A stretch of DNA of 64,000 bases from contig NZ_FQVK01000006.1 of the NCBI RefSeq assembly GCF_900129345.1, forward strand, positions 62,001 to 126,000, given 5' to 3'. Under the pieces are notes generated by a model. It worked only from the letters and a program-made list of their open reading frames with translations. It did no database searches and was not told where the DNA came from. The translations under genes and the position numbers were made by a program. Positions 1 to 8,698 of the stretch are shown in pieces. The stretch's first letter is position 1; the number at the start of each line of letters is the position of its first letter. The DNA is from Ruegeria intermedia (GTDB taxonomy: Bacteria; Pseudomonadota; Alphaproteobacteria; Rhodobacterales; Rhodobacteraceae).

Positions 1-1324
1 CGCCAAGATTCACGGGCGAAAACGCATCCGCCCCCTTGCGCGCATAGGACTTGAGCTGCCGCGTGATCGCGCCCATCCGCTCGATCAGGCCATCGATACG
101 GCCAAAGCTGGCCAGCGCCTCTTCGGGGCGGTTGCGGCGCAGCAGCAGCCGCGCGCCCGCCAGATAGGTCTTCATCGCCGCCAACGGCTGATTCAGCTCG
201 TGGCTCACGGCCGCCGACATCTCGCCCAGAGCGGCCAGTTTCGAGCTTTGCGCCAGCGTCTGTTCCGCCACTTCCAGCGTCTTTTCGACCCTTTCGCGCT
301 CGGCGATTTCACGCTGCAGACGGGCATTCAATGCGCGAAGCTCCGCCGACTCGCGCTGAAACAGCGCCATGCGGAACGTGGCCCTGCGGCTGAGCGCATA
401 AAAGGCCAGCGCCAGCAGAATCGCGAAACCCATGATCTCGAGCGCCAGAACGCTGTTCACCTTTTCACGGATCGAGGAATAGGTCGTGAACGAGGTCATC
501 TTCCAACCCCGAAACGGAATCCGCGTCTCCATCCGCATGACCGCCTCGCCCTGCAGATAGGCATCGGGCGGCAGAGCCGTCCAGTCCGCGGTGGCCCGTA
601 TGGCGCGCTCGATGGCCCCCTGCGGGTGCTGCCGCAACAGCGCCTCCTGCTCGTTCAACCCACGCCACTGCGGTTCGGTCGACAGGATGATCGTTCCGGT
701 GCTGTCGGTCACCATCACGGCATCCGAAATTCCGGCCCAGGCGCTTTCGAATTTCTGCAGGTCCACCTCGACGACGATCACGCCCAGAATCTCGGCCCCG
801 GATTCAAGCCGCCGCGAATAGACGAAACGATAGCCGCCGGCCTCGCGCGGGATGACCGAGAAGATCGTTGCATTGGACCGGATCGCCTCGACGAAATAGG
901 CCGCGCTGCGGTGCCCTTCGCCCAACCGGTTGCGGTCGGTCGCGGCGACCGCCCGGCCGTCGCGGTCCAGCAGCATCAGCGACGCCGCGCCGATTTCCTC
1001 GACAAAGGACAGCAGGCGTTGCGTCGACAACGAGAAATCGCCCGACTGCAAGGCCGAGATCAACGTCGGGTCCCGCGCCAGCAACTGCGGCACGATGGCG
1101 TTGCGGCGCAGTTCGCTCAGCAAATTCCCGGAATACAAAGCCAGGCGCAGCTCGGCCCGATTGTGGGTGGATTCGGTGAACCGGTCGGTCAGCAGGCTGT
1201 TGGTGACCCACACGGTCGCCACCGCGGCCAGCAACAGGACGAACACCGCCAACCGCAACCGCCACCCCAGCGGGGCGACGCTGCCGAAGATCGATTTCCA
1301 GCCCTTTTGCGCGTTTGGTATCAT
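1..1324 (-). CDS. DctB-type sensor histidine kinase (3' end outside window)
   Basis: Membrane sensor kinase, read from ATG at 1324 and running off the left edge, so the ATP-binding domain is not visible. An N-terminal membrane segment follows the first 20 or so residues. A large periplasmic sensor region of the type seen in DctB comes next, then a second membrane segment near residues 315-335, a coiled coil, and the phosphoacceptor box SHELNQPLAAMKTY. The ELNQPLAA signature is typical of the DctB family, which usually senses C4-dicarboxylates or related acids and phosphorylates a DctD-type regulator. The ligand here is unknown. The partner regulator would be expected downstream, left of the window. 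It ends 36 bases before purQ begins on the same strand and looks independent of the purine genes. Confidence 0.85.
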   Translation of the reverse strand, partial: MIPNAQKGWKSIFGSVAPLGWRLRLAVFVLLLAAVATVWVTNSLLTDRFTESTHNRAELRLALYSGNLLSELRRNAIVPQLLARDPTLISALQSGDFSLSTQRLLSFVEEIGAASLMLLDRDGRAVAATDRNRLGEGHRSAAYFVEAIRSNATIFSVIPREAGGYRFVYSRRLESGAEILGVIVVEVDLQKFESAWAGISDAVMVTDSTGTIILSTEPQWRGLNEQEALLRQHPQGAIERAIRATADWTALPPDAYLQGEAVMRMETRIPFRGWKMTSFTTYSSIREKVNSVLALEIMGFAILLALAFYALSRRATFRMALFQRESAELRALNARLQREIAERERVEKTLEVAEQTLAQSSKLAALGEMSAAVSHELNQPLAAMKTYLAGARLLLRRNRPEEALASFGRIDGLIERMGAITRQLKSYARKGADAFSPVNLG

Positions 1325-1360
1325 GGGGCGAAGCTACGCGCCCACGCCCCTGACCTCAAG

Positions 1361-2029
1361 TCACGCAGGTGTCAGCACCCCCGCCAATGCGCGGAAGAGC
1401 GCCACCCCGTCGGTGCCGCCATGCGCAGGATCCGCCGCCCGTTCGGGATGGGGCATCATCCCCAGCACGCGCCGGTTGTGCGACAGGATGCCGGCAATAT
1501 TCCCGCTCGAACCGTTCGGATTGTCGACATAGGTAAACGCGATTCGGTCCTCGTCTCGCAGGCGGCTGATGGTATCGTCATCGGCGAAATAGTTGCCGTC
1601 GTGATGTGCGATCGGAATGCGGATCACGTCGCCGGAGTCATAGCCCCGGGTAAAGGCGCTGTCGGCGGTCTCGACCTTCAATTCCACCGTGCGGCAGATG
1701 TATTTCAACCCGGCATTCCGCAGCAGAGCGCCCGGCAGAATGCCGGTCTCGGTCAGGATCTGGAACCCGTTGCAGGTGCCGATGGCATAGCCGCCGCGTT
1801 CGGTATGTTCGACCACGGCCTTGCAGATCGGCGACTGCGCGGCGATCGCGCCGCAACGCAGGTAGTCGCCATAGGAAAACCCGCCCGGAACGCCCACGAT
1901 GTCCACGCCCTGCGGCAGTTGGGCATCCTTGTGCCAGACCATGTCGACCTGGAACCCGGCCTGCTCGAAGGCAACGGCAAGATCCCGGTCGCAGTTGGAT
2001 CCGGGAAACACGACGACGGCAGCGCGCAT
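1361..2029 (-). CDS. purQ: Phosphoribosylformylglycinamidine synthase, glutaminase subunit PurQ
   Basis: Glutamine amidotransferase subunit of FGAM synthase, step 4 of purine synthesis; it passes ammonia from glutamine to PurL. The 222 residues match the usual length of free-standing PurQ. It opens with the family start [14 protein letters not shown]. The nucleophile cysteine lies in [13 protein letters not shown], and the C-terminal catalytic His and Glu lie in [10 protein letters not shown]. It is third in the co-directional set purC-purS-purQ, 33 bases after purS. The synthetase partner is encoded separately at 19987-22146. Confidence 0.96.
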   Translation of the reverse strand: MRAAVVVFPGSNCDRDLAVAFEQAGFQVDMVWHKDAQLPQGVDIVGVPGGFSYGDYLRCGAIAAQSPICKAVVEHTERGGYAIGTCNGFQILTETGILPGALLRNAGLKYICRTVELKVETADSAFTRGYDSGDVIRIPIAHHDGNYFADDDTISRLRDEDRIAFTYVDNPNGSSGNIAGILSHNRRVLGMMPHPERAADPAHGGTDGVALFRALAGVLTPA

Positions 2030-2062
2030 GGCAAACCCTCCTTGGGGAAACGGCCGGAAAAC

Positions 2063-2293
2063 TCAGACCAGTTCGATCTCGTAACGTTCGATGACCGTGT
2101 TGGCCAACAGCTTCTCGCACATCTCGGCCACGTCGGCCTCGGTCGCGCCCTCGGCCAGTTCCAGGTCGATCACCTTGCCCTGACGCACGCCTTCGACCTT
2201 GTCGAACCCCAGGGCGCCCAGGGCATGGCGCACGGCCTCGCCCTGCGGGTCCAGAACCCCGTTCTTCAGCATAACGTGCACTCGTGCCTTCAT
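2063..2293 (-). CDS. purS: Phosphoribosylformylglycinamidine synthase subunit PurS
   Basis: Small dimeric subunit that bridges PurQ and PurL in the three-part FGAM synthase found in Bacillus and alphaproteobacteria. The 76 residues begin MKARVHVMLKNGVLDPQGEA and contain the motif VRQGKVIDLEL, both typical of the family. It lies between purC (89 bases upstream) and purQ (33 bases downstream). The presence of purS agrees with the short form of PurL in this window. Confidence 0.95.
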   Translation of the reverse strand: MKARVHVMLKNGVLDPQGEAVRHALGALGFDKVEGVRQGKVIDLELAEGATEADVAEMCEKLLANTVIERYEIELV

Positions 2294-2382
2294 CTCAGGT
2301 CGTCCTCTGGTTCACTTGCGAAACCGTGGGGTCTCGCCATTTCCAAATCCTTGGTGCTTCGGCCCGGGGCTGGGCCTCGGCG

Positions 2383-3138
2383 TCAGTTGATCAGCGTGGG
2401 TTTCGTCACGTTGCTTTTGGGCAGCACGCCCAGCCGCCGCGCCACTTCGGAATAGGCGTCGGTCAGGCTGCCCAGATCGCGGCGGAACACGTCCTTGTCC
2501 AGCTTTTGCCCTGTCTCGATGTCCCACAGACGGCAGCTGTCGGGGCTGATCTCATCCGCGACGATCAGGCGCTGGAAATCGCCCTCGTAGACACGGCCGA
2601 TCTCGATCTTGAAATCGATCAGACGGATACCCACGGCCAGCATCACGCCGCTCATGAAATCATTCACGCGCAAGGCCAGGCTGAGGATGTCGTCCATATC
2701 CTGCTGACTGGCCCAGCCGAAGGCGGCGATGTGCTCCTCGGTCACCAGCGGATCACCCAGCGAGTCGTCCTTGTAGCAATACTCCACGATCGGACGCGGC
2801 AGCTGCGTGCCCTCGGCGATGCCCAGCCGTTTCGACAGCGATCCGGCGGCATAGTTGCGGACGATCACCTCCAGCGGGATGATCTCGCAGCTGCGGACCA
2901 GCTGTTCGCGCATGTTCAGGCGTCGGATGAAGTGGGTCGGCACGCCGATCTGGTTCAGACCGGTCATGAAGAATTCGCTCAGGCGGTTGTTCAGAACACC
3001 CTTGCCGTCGATCACGTCTTTCTTTTCCGCGTTGAACGCGGTGGCGTCATCCTTGAAGTACTGCACGATCGTGCCCGGTTCGGGGCCTTCATACAGGATC
3101 TTGGCCTTGCCTTCGTAAATCTTCTTGCGACGCGCCAT
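2383..3138 (-). CDS. purC: SAICAR synthase PurC
   Basis: Phosphoribosylaminoimidazole-succinocarboxamide synthase joins aspartate to CAIR using ATP. The open frame extends upstream to 3264, but the start at 3138 is chosen because it gives the family N-terminus [18 protein letters not shown], follows a GGAAAGG ribosome site, and gives 251 residues, the normal length. The motifs [11 protein letters not shown] and DFKIEIGR are present. It is the first gene of purC-purS-purQ and diverges from the ATPase zeta gene, with 188 bases between them that should hold both promoters. Confidence 0.96.
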   Translation of the reverse strand: MARRKKIYEGKAKILYEGPEPGTIVQYFKDDATAFNAEKKDVIDGKGVLNNRLSEFFMTGLNQIGVPTHFIRRLNMREQLVRSCEIIPLEVIVRNYAAGSLSKRLGIAEGTQLPRPIVEYCYKDDSLGDPLVTEEHIAAFGWASQQDMDDILSLALRVNDFMSGVMLAVGIRLIDFKIEIGRVYEGDFQRLIVADEISPDSCRLWDIETGQKLDKDVFRRDLGSLTDAYSEVARRLGVLPKSNVTKPTLIN

Positions 3139-3326
3139 GTGCGACCTTTCCAGCGTGGGGCGAGGGAATGAGTCCCTGCGCTCTGGCGCTCTCATAGTGC
3201 AAGCCCCCCTTTCCCGCAAGTTCATGCGCCCGAGAGGCTTTGACGCAGCGCAAATACCTTGCACCCGGCCGCGCCTATGGTCATATCATCAGGAAACATG
3301 TTTTTACTTGAAGAGGCCCAACACCC

Positions 3327-3644
3327 ATGACCACGTTCGACGAACGCGAAAACGCCTTTGAAGCAAAATTCGCCCATGACGAAGAAATGCAGTTCAAGGC
3401 GCAAGCCCGTTGCAACAAGCTGCTGGGCCTGTGGGCTGCGGAAAAACTGGGCAAAAGCGGTGACGAGGCCGCCGAGTACGCCAAATCCGTGGTGATCGCC
3501 GATTTCGAAGAAGCCGGCCACGAGGACGTGGTGCGCAAGGTCGCCGCGGATCTGGGCGATCTGTCCAGCCCCGAGGAAATCCGCGCCAAGATGGCGGAAC
3601 TGCTGCCCGAGGCCAAAGCCCAGGTGATGAGCGAAGCCGACTGA
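3327..3644 (+). CDS. F1FO-ATPase inhibitor zeta subunit (DUF1476)
   Basis: A 105-residue, charged, mostly helical protein beginning MTTFDERENAFEAKFAHDEE, the signature of the DUF1476 family. In Paracoccus denitrificans this family is the zeta subunit, whose N-terminal helix enters the F1 motor and blocks ATP hydrolysis. The first 20 or so residues here keep the acidic and aromatic pattern expected of that inhibitory helix. The gene stands alone, divergent from purC and away from the atp genes. A G-rich hairpin follows at 3692. Confidence 0.88.
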   Translation: MTTFDERENAFEAKFAHDEEMQFKAQARCNKLLGLWAAEKLGKSGDEAAEYAKSVVIADFEEAGHEDVVRKVAADLGDLSSPEEIRAKMAELLPEAKAQVMSEAD

Positions 3645-3691
3645 GGCATCCACCCACCTCATGATCTTCATGAGTATTATGAATTTGATTC

Positions 3692-3744
3692 GACGTCCCG
3701 GTCATGCGACACGGGGCGTCTGAATTTATTGGCCCTCGGGGCCA
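3692..3744 (+). promoter_or_regulatory. Two consecutive hairpins in the bmt leader
   Basis: GACGTCCCG at 3692-3700 pairs with CGGGGCGTC at 3712-3720 (nine pairs, one G-U). TGGCCC at 3730-3735 pairs with GGGCCA at 3739-3744 around a three-base loop. The second hairpin ends 18 bases before the bmt start. The first could end transcription of the zeta gene, though it has only a weak T tract. The layout does not match any SAM or SAH riboswitch I know. Confidence 0.35.
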
Positions 3745-3762
3745 CAACTCCGGACATCTCCA

Positions 3763-4779
3763 ATGACCAACGCGCTGACCAGACTGCTGGAAACGAAGGA
3801 CGCCATTCTTGCCGATGGCGCCACCGGAACGAACCTGTTCAACATGGGGCTGCAATCGGGCGACGCGCCCGAGCTGTGGAACACCGACCAGCCCGACAAG
3901 ATCCGCGCCCTGTATCGGGGGTCTGTGGATGCGGGCAGCGACCTGTTCCTGACCAACACATTCGGCGGCACCGCCGCACGTTTGAAACTGCATGATGCGC
4001 ATACCCGCGTGGCCGAGTTGAACCGCGTGGGCGCCGAACTGGCGCGCGAGGTGGCGGATGCCGCAGGGCGTCCGCTGGTGGTTGCCGGGTCGGTCGGCCC
4101 GACCGGGGAAATCCTGGAACCCGTGGGCAGCCTGACCCATGCCGAGGCGGTCGAGATGTTCCACGAACAGGCCGAAGCGCTGAAAGCCGGAGGCGTCGAC
4201 GTGCTGTGGCTGGAGACCATCAGCGCCCCCGAGGAATTCCGCGCCGCGGCCGAGGCCTTTGCCCTGGCCGACATGCCCTGGTGCGGCACCATGAGTTTTG
4301 ACACCGCCGGGCGCACCATGATGGGCGTCACCTCGGCCGATCTGGCGCAGCTGGTCGAAACTTTGCCCAACCCGCCGATCGCCTTTGGCGCCAACTGCGG
4401 CACCGGCGCATCCGACATCCTGCGCACGGTACTGGGCTTTGTCGCTCAGGGGACCGAACGCCCCCTGATCTCCAAGGGCAATGCGGGCATTCCGAAATAC
4501 GTCGATGGCCATATCCACTATGACGGCACGCCCGAGCTGATGGGCCGTTACGCCGCCATGGCGCGCGATGCCGGGGCCACCATCATCGGCGGCTGCTGCG
4601 GCACCATGCCCGAACACCTGCGCGAAATGCGCAAGGCGCTGGACACCACGCCGCGCGGCGCGCGTCCGACGCTGGACCAGATCACCGAGGCACTGGGGCC
4701 GTTCTCGTCGGCGAATGATGGCACCTCTGGCGAAGGCAATCAGCCCGAACGGCGCGCGCGCCGGCGCCGCCGGGCCTGA
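3763..4779 (+). CDS. bmt: Betaine-homocysteine S-methyltransferase family protein
   Basis: Zinc enzyme of the homocysteine S-methyltransferase family, 338 residues. It opens with ILADGATGTNLFNMGL, the family's substrate-binding start. The zinc cysteines are in GANCGTGASD and GGCCGTMPEH, the expected Cys and Cys-Cys pattern. Roseobacters commonly use such an enzyme to make methionine from homocysteine with glycine betaine as methyl donor; the donor used here is inferred. A basic tail of alternating Arg and Ala ends the protein. It stops 3 bases before the convergent enoyl-CoA hydratase stop. Confidence 0.85.
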   Translation: MTNALTRLLETKDAILADGATGTNLFNMGLQSGDAPELWNTDQPDKIRALYRGSVDAGSDLFLTNTFGGTAARLKLHDAHTRVAELNRVGAELAREVADAAGRPLVVAGSVGPTGEILEPVGSLTHAEAVEMFHEQAEALKAGGVDVLWLETISAPEEFRAAAEAFALADMPWCGTMSFDTAGRTMMGVTSADLAQLVETLPNPPIAFGANCGTGASDILRTVLGFVAQGTERPLISKGNAGIPKYVDGHIHYDGTPELMGRYAAMARDAGATIIGGCCGTMPEHLREMRKALDTTPRGARPTLDQITEALGPFSSANDGTSGEGNQPERRARRRRRA

Positions 4780-4782
4780 GGG

Positions 4783-5559
4783 TCAGCGCCCCTCGAACCT
4801 GGGGGCGCGTTTTTCCAGAAAAGCCACCACGCCTTCGGCGAAGTCACGGGTGCGTCCGCATTCACCCTGCAGATGGGCCTCGACCTGCAGCTGCTGTTCC
4901 AGCGAGTTTTCCCACGTGCCGCGGATCGCCTTCTTGATCGCCCCGAATCCTGCGGTCGGACCGTTGGCCAGATACGCGGCGCGCTTGCGCCAATGGGCCT
5001 CGAACGCGTCGTCGGGCACGGCTTCGTAGATCAGGCCCCAGTCATCGGCCTGTCGGGCGCTGATCTTGTCGGCGAACAGGGCCGCCCCCATCGCCTTGGC
5101 CATCCCCATCTGGCGCGGCATGAACCAGGTGCCGCCGGCATCGGGCAACAGTCCGATCTTGGCGAATGCCTGCAGAAAATAGGCGCTTTCGGTCGCGATC
5201 GTCACATCGGCACACAGCGCCAGGCTGGCGCCCGCCCCGGCGGCCGGACCGTTGACGGCGGCGATGGTCGGCACAGGGCAATCCCAGATCGCCTTCAGCA
5301 TCGGCTCGTATTCGTCGCGCAGCGTGCCTTCCAGGTCGATCTTGCCGGTGCTGGACGCATCACCCAGATCCTGCCCCGAGCAGAAGGCCGGCCCTGCCCC
5401 GGTCACGACCACGGCCCGCGCGTCATGGGCGGCCTGCTTCATCGCGTGGGTGATCTCGGCCCGCATCTGGGTGGTCAGCGCGTTCATCTTGTCGGGCCGG
5501 TTCAGCGTCAGCACCGCCAGACCGTCCGTGATGTTCAAAAGCACCGTTTCGTATTCCAT
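4783..5559 (-). CDS. Enoyl-CoA hydratase/isomerase family protein, PaaG-like
   Basis: Crotonase-fold protein of 258 residues from ATG at 5559; an in-frame extension to 5601 lacks family likeness. The oxyanion-hole segments FCSGQDLGD and VNGPAAGAGASLALCADV are clear, followed by KIGLLPDAGGTWFMPRQMG, which resembles PaaG (ring-epoxide isomerase of phenylacetate breakdown). No other paa genes are in the window, so a general enoyl-CoA hydratase role, including for methacrylyl-CoA, is possible. It is the last gene of the minus-strand run and lies 72 bases after ccmH. Confidence 0.75.
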   Translation of the reverse strand: MEYETVLLNITDGLAVLTLNRPDKMNALTTQMRAEITHAMKQAAHDARAVVVTGAGPAFCSGQDLGDASSTGKIDLEGTLRDEYEPMLKAIWDCPVPTIAAVNGPAAGAGASLALCADVTIATESAYFLQAFAKIGLLPDAGGTWFMPRQMGMAKAMGAALFADKISARQADDWGLIYEAVPDDAFEAHWRKRAAYLANGPTAGFGAIKKAIRGTWENSLEQQLQVEAHLQGECGRTRDFAEGVVAFLEKRAPRFEGR

Positions 5560-5631
5560 GAAGTCCTCACCTGGCACAGATTTTCCCGAACCCTGACGCA
5601 ATTGCCCGGCAAGGGAAAGTCAAACCACGCG

Positions 5632-6087
5632 TCAGTCTTCCAGAATACGGCGCAGCCGCTCCTGTTCTTCCTCGCTCAGAGCGTCGGTTTCGGCGGTTTC
5701 GGCGCTGCGGGCGCGGCCGCGCAGAAAACTCCAGCCCATGATCGCCGCGATCAGCAACATGATCGGTCCGGCCAGCCACAGCAGCAGGTTCGCCCCCGTG
5801 GTCTTGGGCCTGAGAAGAACATATTCGCCATAGCGGTCCACGATGAAGGCAACCGCCTCTTCGTCCGTATCGCCGGCCACCAACCGCTCCCGAACCAGCA
5901 GGCGCAGGTCGCGCGCCAGTTCGGCATTGCTTTCGTCGATGCTTTCGTTGCGGCAGACCAGACACCGCAGCCCGGCGCTGATCTCACGCGCACGCTGTTC
6001 CAGAACCGGGTCGTCCAGCACTTCGTCCGGCTGTACCGCCATCAACGGAGACGCCAGCAACATCAAAACAAGGATCAGACGTTTCAT
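5632..6087 (-). CDS. ccmH: Cytochrome c maturation protein CcmH
   Basis: Membrane-anchored thiol-disulfide protein that helps present apocytochrome c for heme attachment. The 151 residues carry a signal sequence (MKRLILVLMLLASPLMA), the redox motif RCLVCRNESI with Cys42 and Cys45, and a membrane segment near residues 100-120 before an acidic tail. The start at 6087 overlaps the ccmF stop by ATGA, indicating coupled translation. This is the short CcmH/CycL form without the CcmI-like tail; ccmI is not in the window. Confidence 0.95.
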   Translation of the reverse strand: MKRLILVLMLLASPLMAVQPDEVLDDPVLEQRAREISAGLRCLVCRNESIDESNAELARDLRLLVRERLVAGDTDEEAVAFIVDRYGEYVLLRPKTTGANLLLWLAGPIMLLIAAIMGWSFLRGRARSAETAETDALSEEEQERLRRILED

Positions 6088-8048
6088 TCTGCTGCGACTC
6101 CTGCGGGCGTGTTCTTGCGCGCCCCCGCCGCCACGCGGAAGCGCCGGTCGGACAGGCTGAGCAACCCGCCCAAGGCCATCAGGATACACCCCCCCCAGAT
6201 CCAGTTCGCCAGAGGCTTGATATAGGTCCTCATGACCCAGCCGCCGTCATCCTGCTGGTCGCCGATCACAACATAAACGTCACGCAGAAAACGATAGTCG
6301 ATCGCCGCCTCGGTGGTGGGCATCGCTGCCACCGGGTAGGTACGCTTTTCGGGATTCAGGGTCGCGACGGTTCGGCCATCTTTTTCCACCAGGACATCCG
6401 CCATGGTCGAAAAATAGTTCGGCCCCTCGACCTCGCGCACCCCATGCAGGGTAAAGTCGAACCCCGCAACCTCGAATGTTTCGCCCACGCGGGCGACGCG
6501 GATGTCTTCGACCTCCCAGGCGGTCAGGCCGGCGATGGCGAACATCGTGACGCCCAGCCCGGTATGGGCCACCGCCTTGCCCCAATCAGCCCCCGGCAGA
6601 CGCATCAGGCGCGCCACGCTGCCCTTGCGGCCCGTTCGGCTCCACAGATCGACGATGGCGCCAAAGGTGATCCAGGCGCCCAGGAACAGCCCCACGGGCC
6701 CCAGCGCGCTGCGCCCCGTCTGCATCGCCCAGACCAGGATCGCCAGCGACACGGCCAAAACGAAGGCATAGCGCAACTGCCACGCAACGCGGCCCAGCTT
6801 GCCCCGCTTCCACGGCAGCATTGCGCCCAGGGGCAGCACGATCCCCAAAACCACCATGAACGGCGTGAACGCGGCGTTGAAGAACGGCGCGCCCACCGAC
6901 AATTTCCGGTCGAACATCATCTCGGCCAGCATCGGCCACATGGTGCCGACGAACACGACAAAGCTGCTGACGGCCAGCAGGATGTTGTTCAGCACCAGCG
7001 CGCTTTCGCGGCTGACCATGCCGAACACCCCCTTGGCCTCCATCGCCTGCGCCCGCGCGGCGAACAGGGTCAGCGCGCCGCCGATGAAGTCCACCAGGAT
7101 GAACAGGATGAACACCCCGCGCTCGGGATCGTTGGCGAAGGCATGGACCGAGGTCAGAAGGCCCGAGCGCACGATGAAGGTTCCGATCAACGAGAAGCCG
7201 AAGGCGATGATGGCCAGCAGGATGGTCCAGCTTTTCAGCGCCTCGCGCTTTTCGACCACGATGGCCGAATGCAGCAGCGCGGCGGCCAGCAGCCAGGGCA
7301 TGAACGAGGCATTCTCGACCGGGTCCCAGAACCAGAAACCGCCCCAGCCCAGCTCGTAATAGGCCCACCAGGACCCCAGCGCGATGCCGATGGTCAGAAA
7401 GATCCACGCCGCCAGCGTCCACGGCCGCACCCAGCGGCCCCATGCGGCGTCGATGCGCCCCTCGATCAGGGCCGCGACCGCAAAGCTGAACGCCATGCTC
7501 AGCCCCACATAGCCCAGGTACAGAAATGGCGGGTGAAACGCCAACCCGGGATCCTGCAGCAGAGGGTTCAGGTCGCGCCCGTCAAACGGGGCCACCGGCA
7601 GCCGGTCGAACGGGTTCGAGGTGAACAGGATGAAGGCATAGAACGCCACGCCGATGGCCCCCTGCACCGCCAGCACCCGCGCCTTCAGCGTGGGCGGCAG
7701 GCCGGCGCCGAAAAAGGCCGCCATGGCGCCAAAGATCGCGACGATCAGCACCCACAACAGCATCGAGCCCTCGTGATTGCCCCAGGTGCCGCTGAGTTTG
7801 TACAGCATCGGTTTGGCCGAATGGCTGTTCTCGACCACGATCCGCAGCGAAAAGTCCGACGTCGCGAAGGCCCAGACCAGCGCTCCGAAGGCGAAGCCGG
7901 TCAGCAGAAACTGCGACACGGCGGCCGGTTCGGCGAAAAACATCCACGAAGGCCAGCGTTTTGCCGCGCCGATCAACGGCACGACGCTTTGCGCGATGGC
8001 CACCAGAAAGGCCAGGATAAGGGCGAAATGTCCAAGCTCGGTAATCAT
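6084..8048 (-). CDS. ccmF: Heme lyase subunit CcmF
   Basis: Polytopic heme lyase of the System I cytochrome c pathway, 654 residues from ATG at 8048. It has many membrane segments and the tryptophan-rich heme-handling motif GWGGFWFWDPVENASFMPW. It works with CcmE, which delivers heme, and CcmH. Its stop overlaps the ccmH start. Upstream on the same strand is the GTA-type holin gene, 74 bases away, which separates ccmF from ccmE. Confidence 0.96.
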   Translation of the reverse strand: MITELGHFALILAFLVAIAQSVVPLIGAAKRWPSWMFFAEPAAVSQFLLTGFAFGALVWAFATSDFSLRIVVENSHSAKPMLYKLSGTWGNHEGSMLLWVLIVAIFGAMAAFFGAGLPPTLKARVLAVQGAIGVAFYAFILFTSNPFDRLPVAPFDGRDLNPLLQDPGLAFHPPFLYLGYVGLSMAFSFAVAALIEGRIDAAWGRWVRPWTLAAWIFLTIGIALGSWWAYYELGWGGFWFWDPVENASFMPWLLAAALLHSAIVVEKREALKSWTILLAIIAFGFSLIGTFIVRSGLLTSVHAFANDPERGVFILFILVDFIGGALTLFAARAQAMEAKGVFGMVSRESALVLNNILLAVSSFVVFVGTMWPMLAEMMFDRKLSVGAPFFNAAFTPFMVVLGIVLPLGAMLPWKRGKLGRVAWQLRYAFVLAVSLAILVWAMQTGRSALGPVGLFLGAWITFGAIVDLWSRTGRKGSVARLMRLPGADWGKAVAHTGLGVTMFAIAGLTAWEVEDIRVARVGETFEVAGFDFTLHGVREVEGPNYFSTMADVLVEKDGRTVATLNPEKRTYPVAAMPTTEAAIDYRFLRDVYVVIGDQQDDGGWVMRTYIKPLANWIWGGCILMALGGLLSLSDRRFRVAAGARKNTPAGVAAE

Positions 8049-8122
8049 GGGCCCGGTATACCCTCGCCCCGCGCCAAGCGCCAATCACTTTCGCCGCCCT
8101 TGCGCGCACATAGTGTCGCGCC

Positions 8123-8698
8123 TCAGGCCCGCAGGCGCCGCCAGTCCTCCAGCGCCGGGTTGGGATCCGGGGCGGTCAGTTGGGCCGTCAGTTCCGCATC
8201 CGTCCCCGGGTCGGCCGCGCCGGGGCTGTCCGCCCGCATCTGGCGCAGCGTCTGAAGGTTGGCCATCACCTGCGGCGCGCGCATCATCGTGACCGAGATA
8301 TCGCGTTGCAGATCCTGCACCTTGGCCTGATGCCGCGCCCCGAAATAGAAGGACACGATCACGCCCAACAGCCACCACAGCGGTTCGGGCACCAGCGCGA
8401 TGCCCTGCATCCGCGCCGCAAACCACAGCGGATCGACCATCGCCGCAACGAACAGCCCCAGCGTGCCCAGGGCCAGCGCCGGACGCGGAAGCCGGTTCAG
8501 CCCGTCCATGAACCGATCGAATCCGCCTTTGCGCGGCACCGCGAATTCGGCGCCGAACTGGCTCATGGCCTGCCCGCGCATCTCGACGTCGCGCACGGCG
8601 CCAGCCTCGGCATTCTCGCGGAAAACCTCGGCTGTTTCGCGCACCACGTTGCGTCCGCCCCCGAACAGCAGATCGAAAATTCCCGCAATCAACCCCAT
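8123..8698 (-). CDS. GTA-type holin family protein
   Basis: A 191-residue protein with two clear hydrophobic stretches (about residues 72-92 and 104-120) and an N-terminal amphipathic GLIAGIFDLLFGGGRNVV. This matches the holin family described as three-helix holins for gene transfer agent release (PF11351). In Rhodobacter capsulatus such a holin acts with an endolysin to lyse cells and free RcGTA particles. It starts 10 bases inside the upstream endolysin gene, so the two are translationally coupled. The tail is rich in Pro and Asp and probably cytoplasmic. Function is inferred from family and pairing. Confidence 0.75.
   Translation of the reverse strand: MGLIAGIFDLLFGGGRNVVRETAEVFRENAEAGAVRDVEMRGQAMSQFGAEFAVPRKGGFDRFMDGLNRLPRPALALGTLGLFVAAMVDPLWFAARMQGIALVPEPLWWLLGVIVSFYFGARHQAKVQDLQRDISVTMMRAPQVMANLQTLRQMRADSPGAADPGTDAELTAQLTAPDPNPALEDWRRLRA

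Noticed and set aside
200-2455. Very long plus-strand open frame opposite the kinase, purQ and purS
   Set aside because: Its product is low-complexity Arg/Gln/His/Gly and it lies antisense to three clear genes. Similar antisense frames at 6444-8255, 18053-19885, 24913-26991, 58622-60019 and 60174-61613 arise from GC-rich codon positions.
3645-3762. SAM or SAH riboswitch before bmt
   Set aside because: None of the conserved cores of these riboswitches is visible; only generic hairpins are present.
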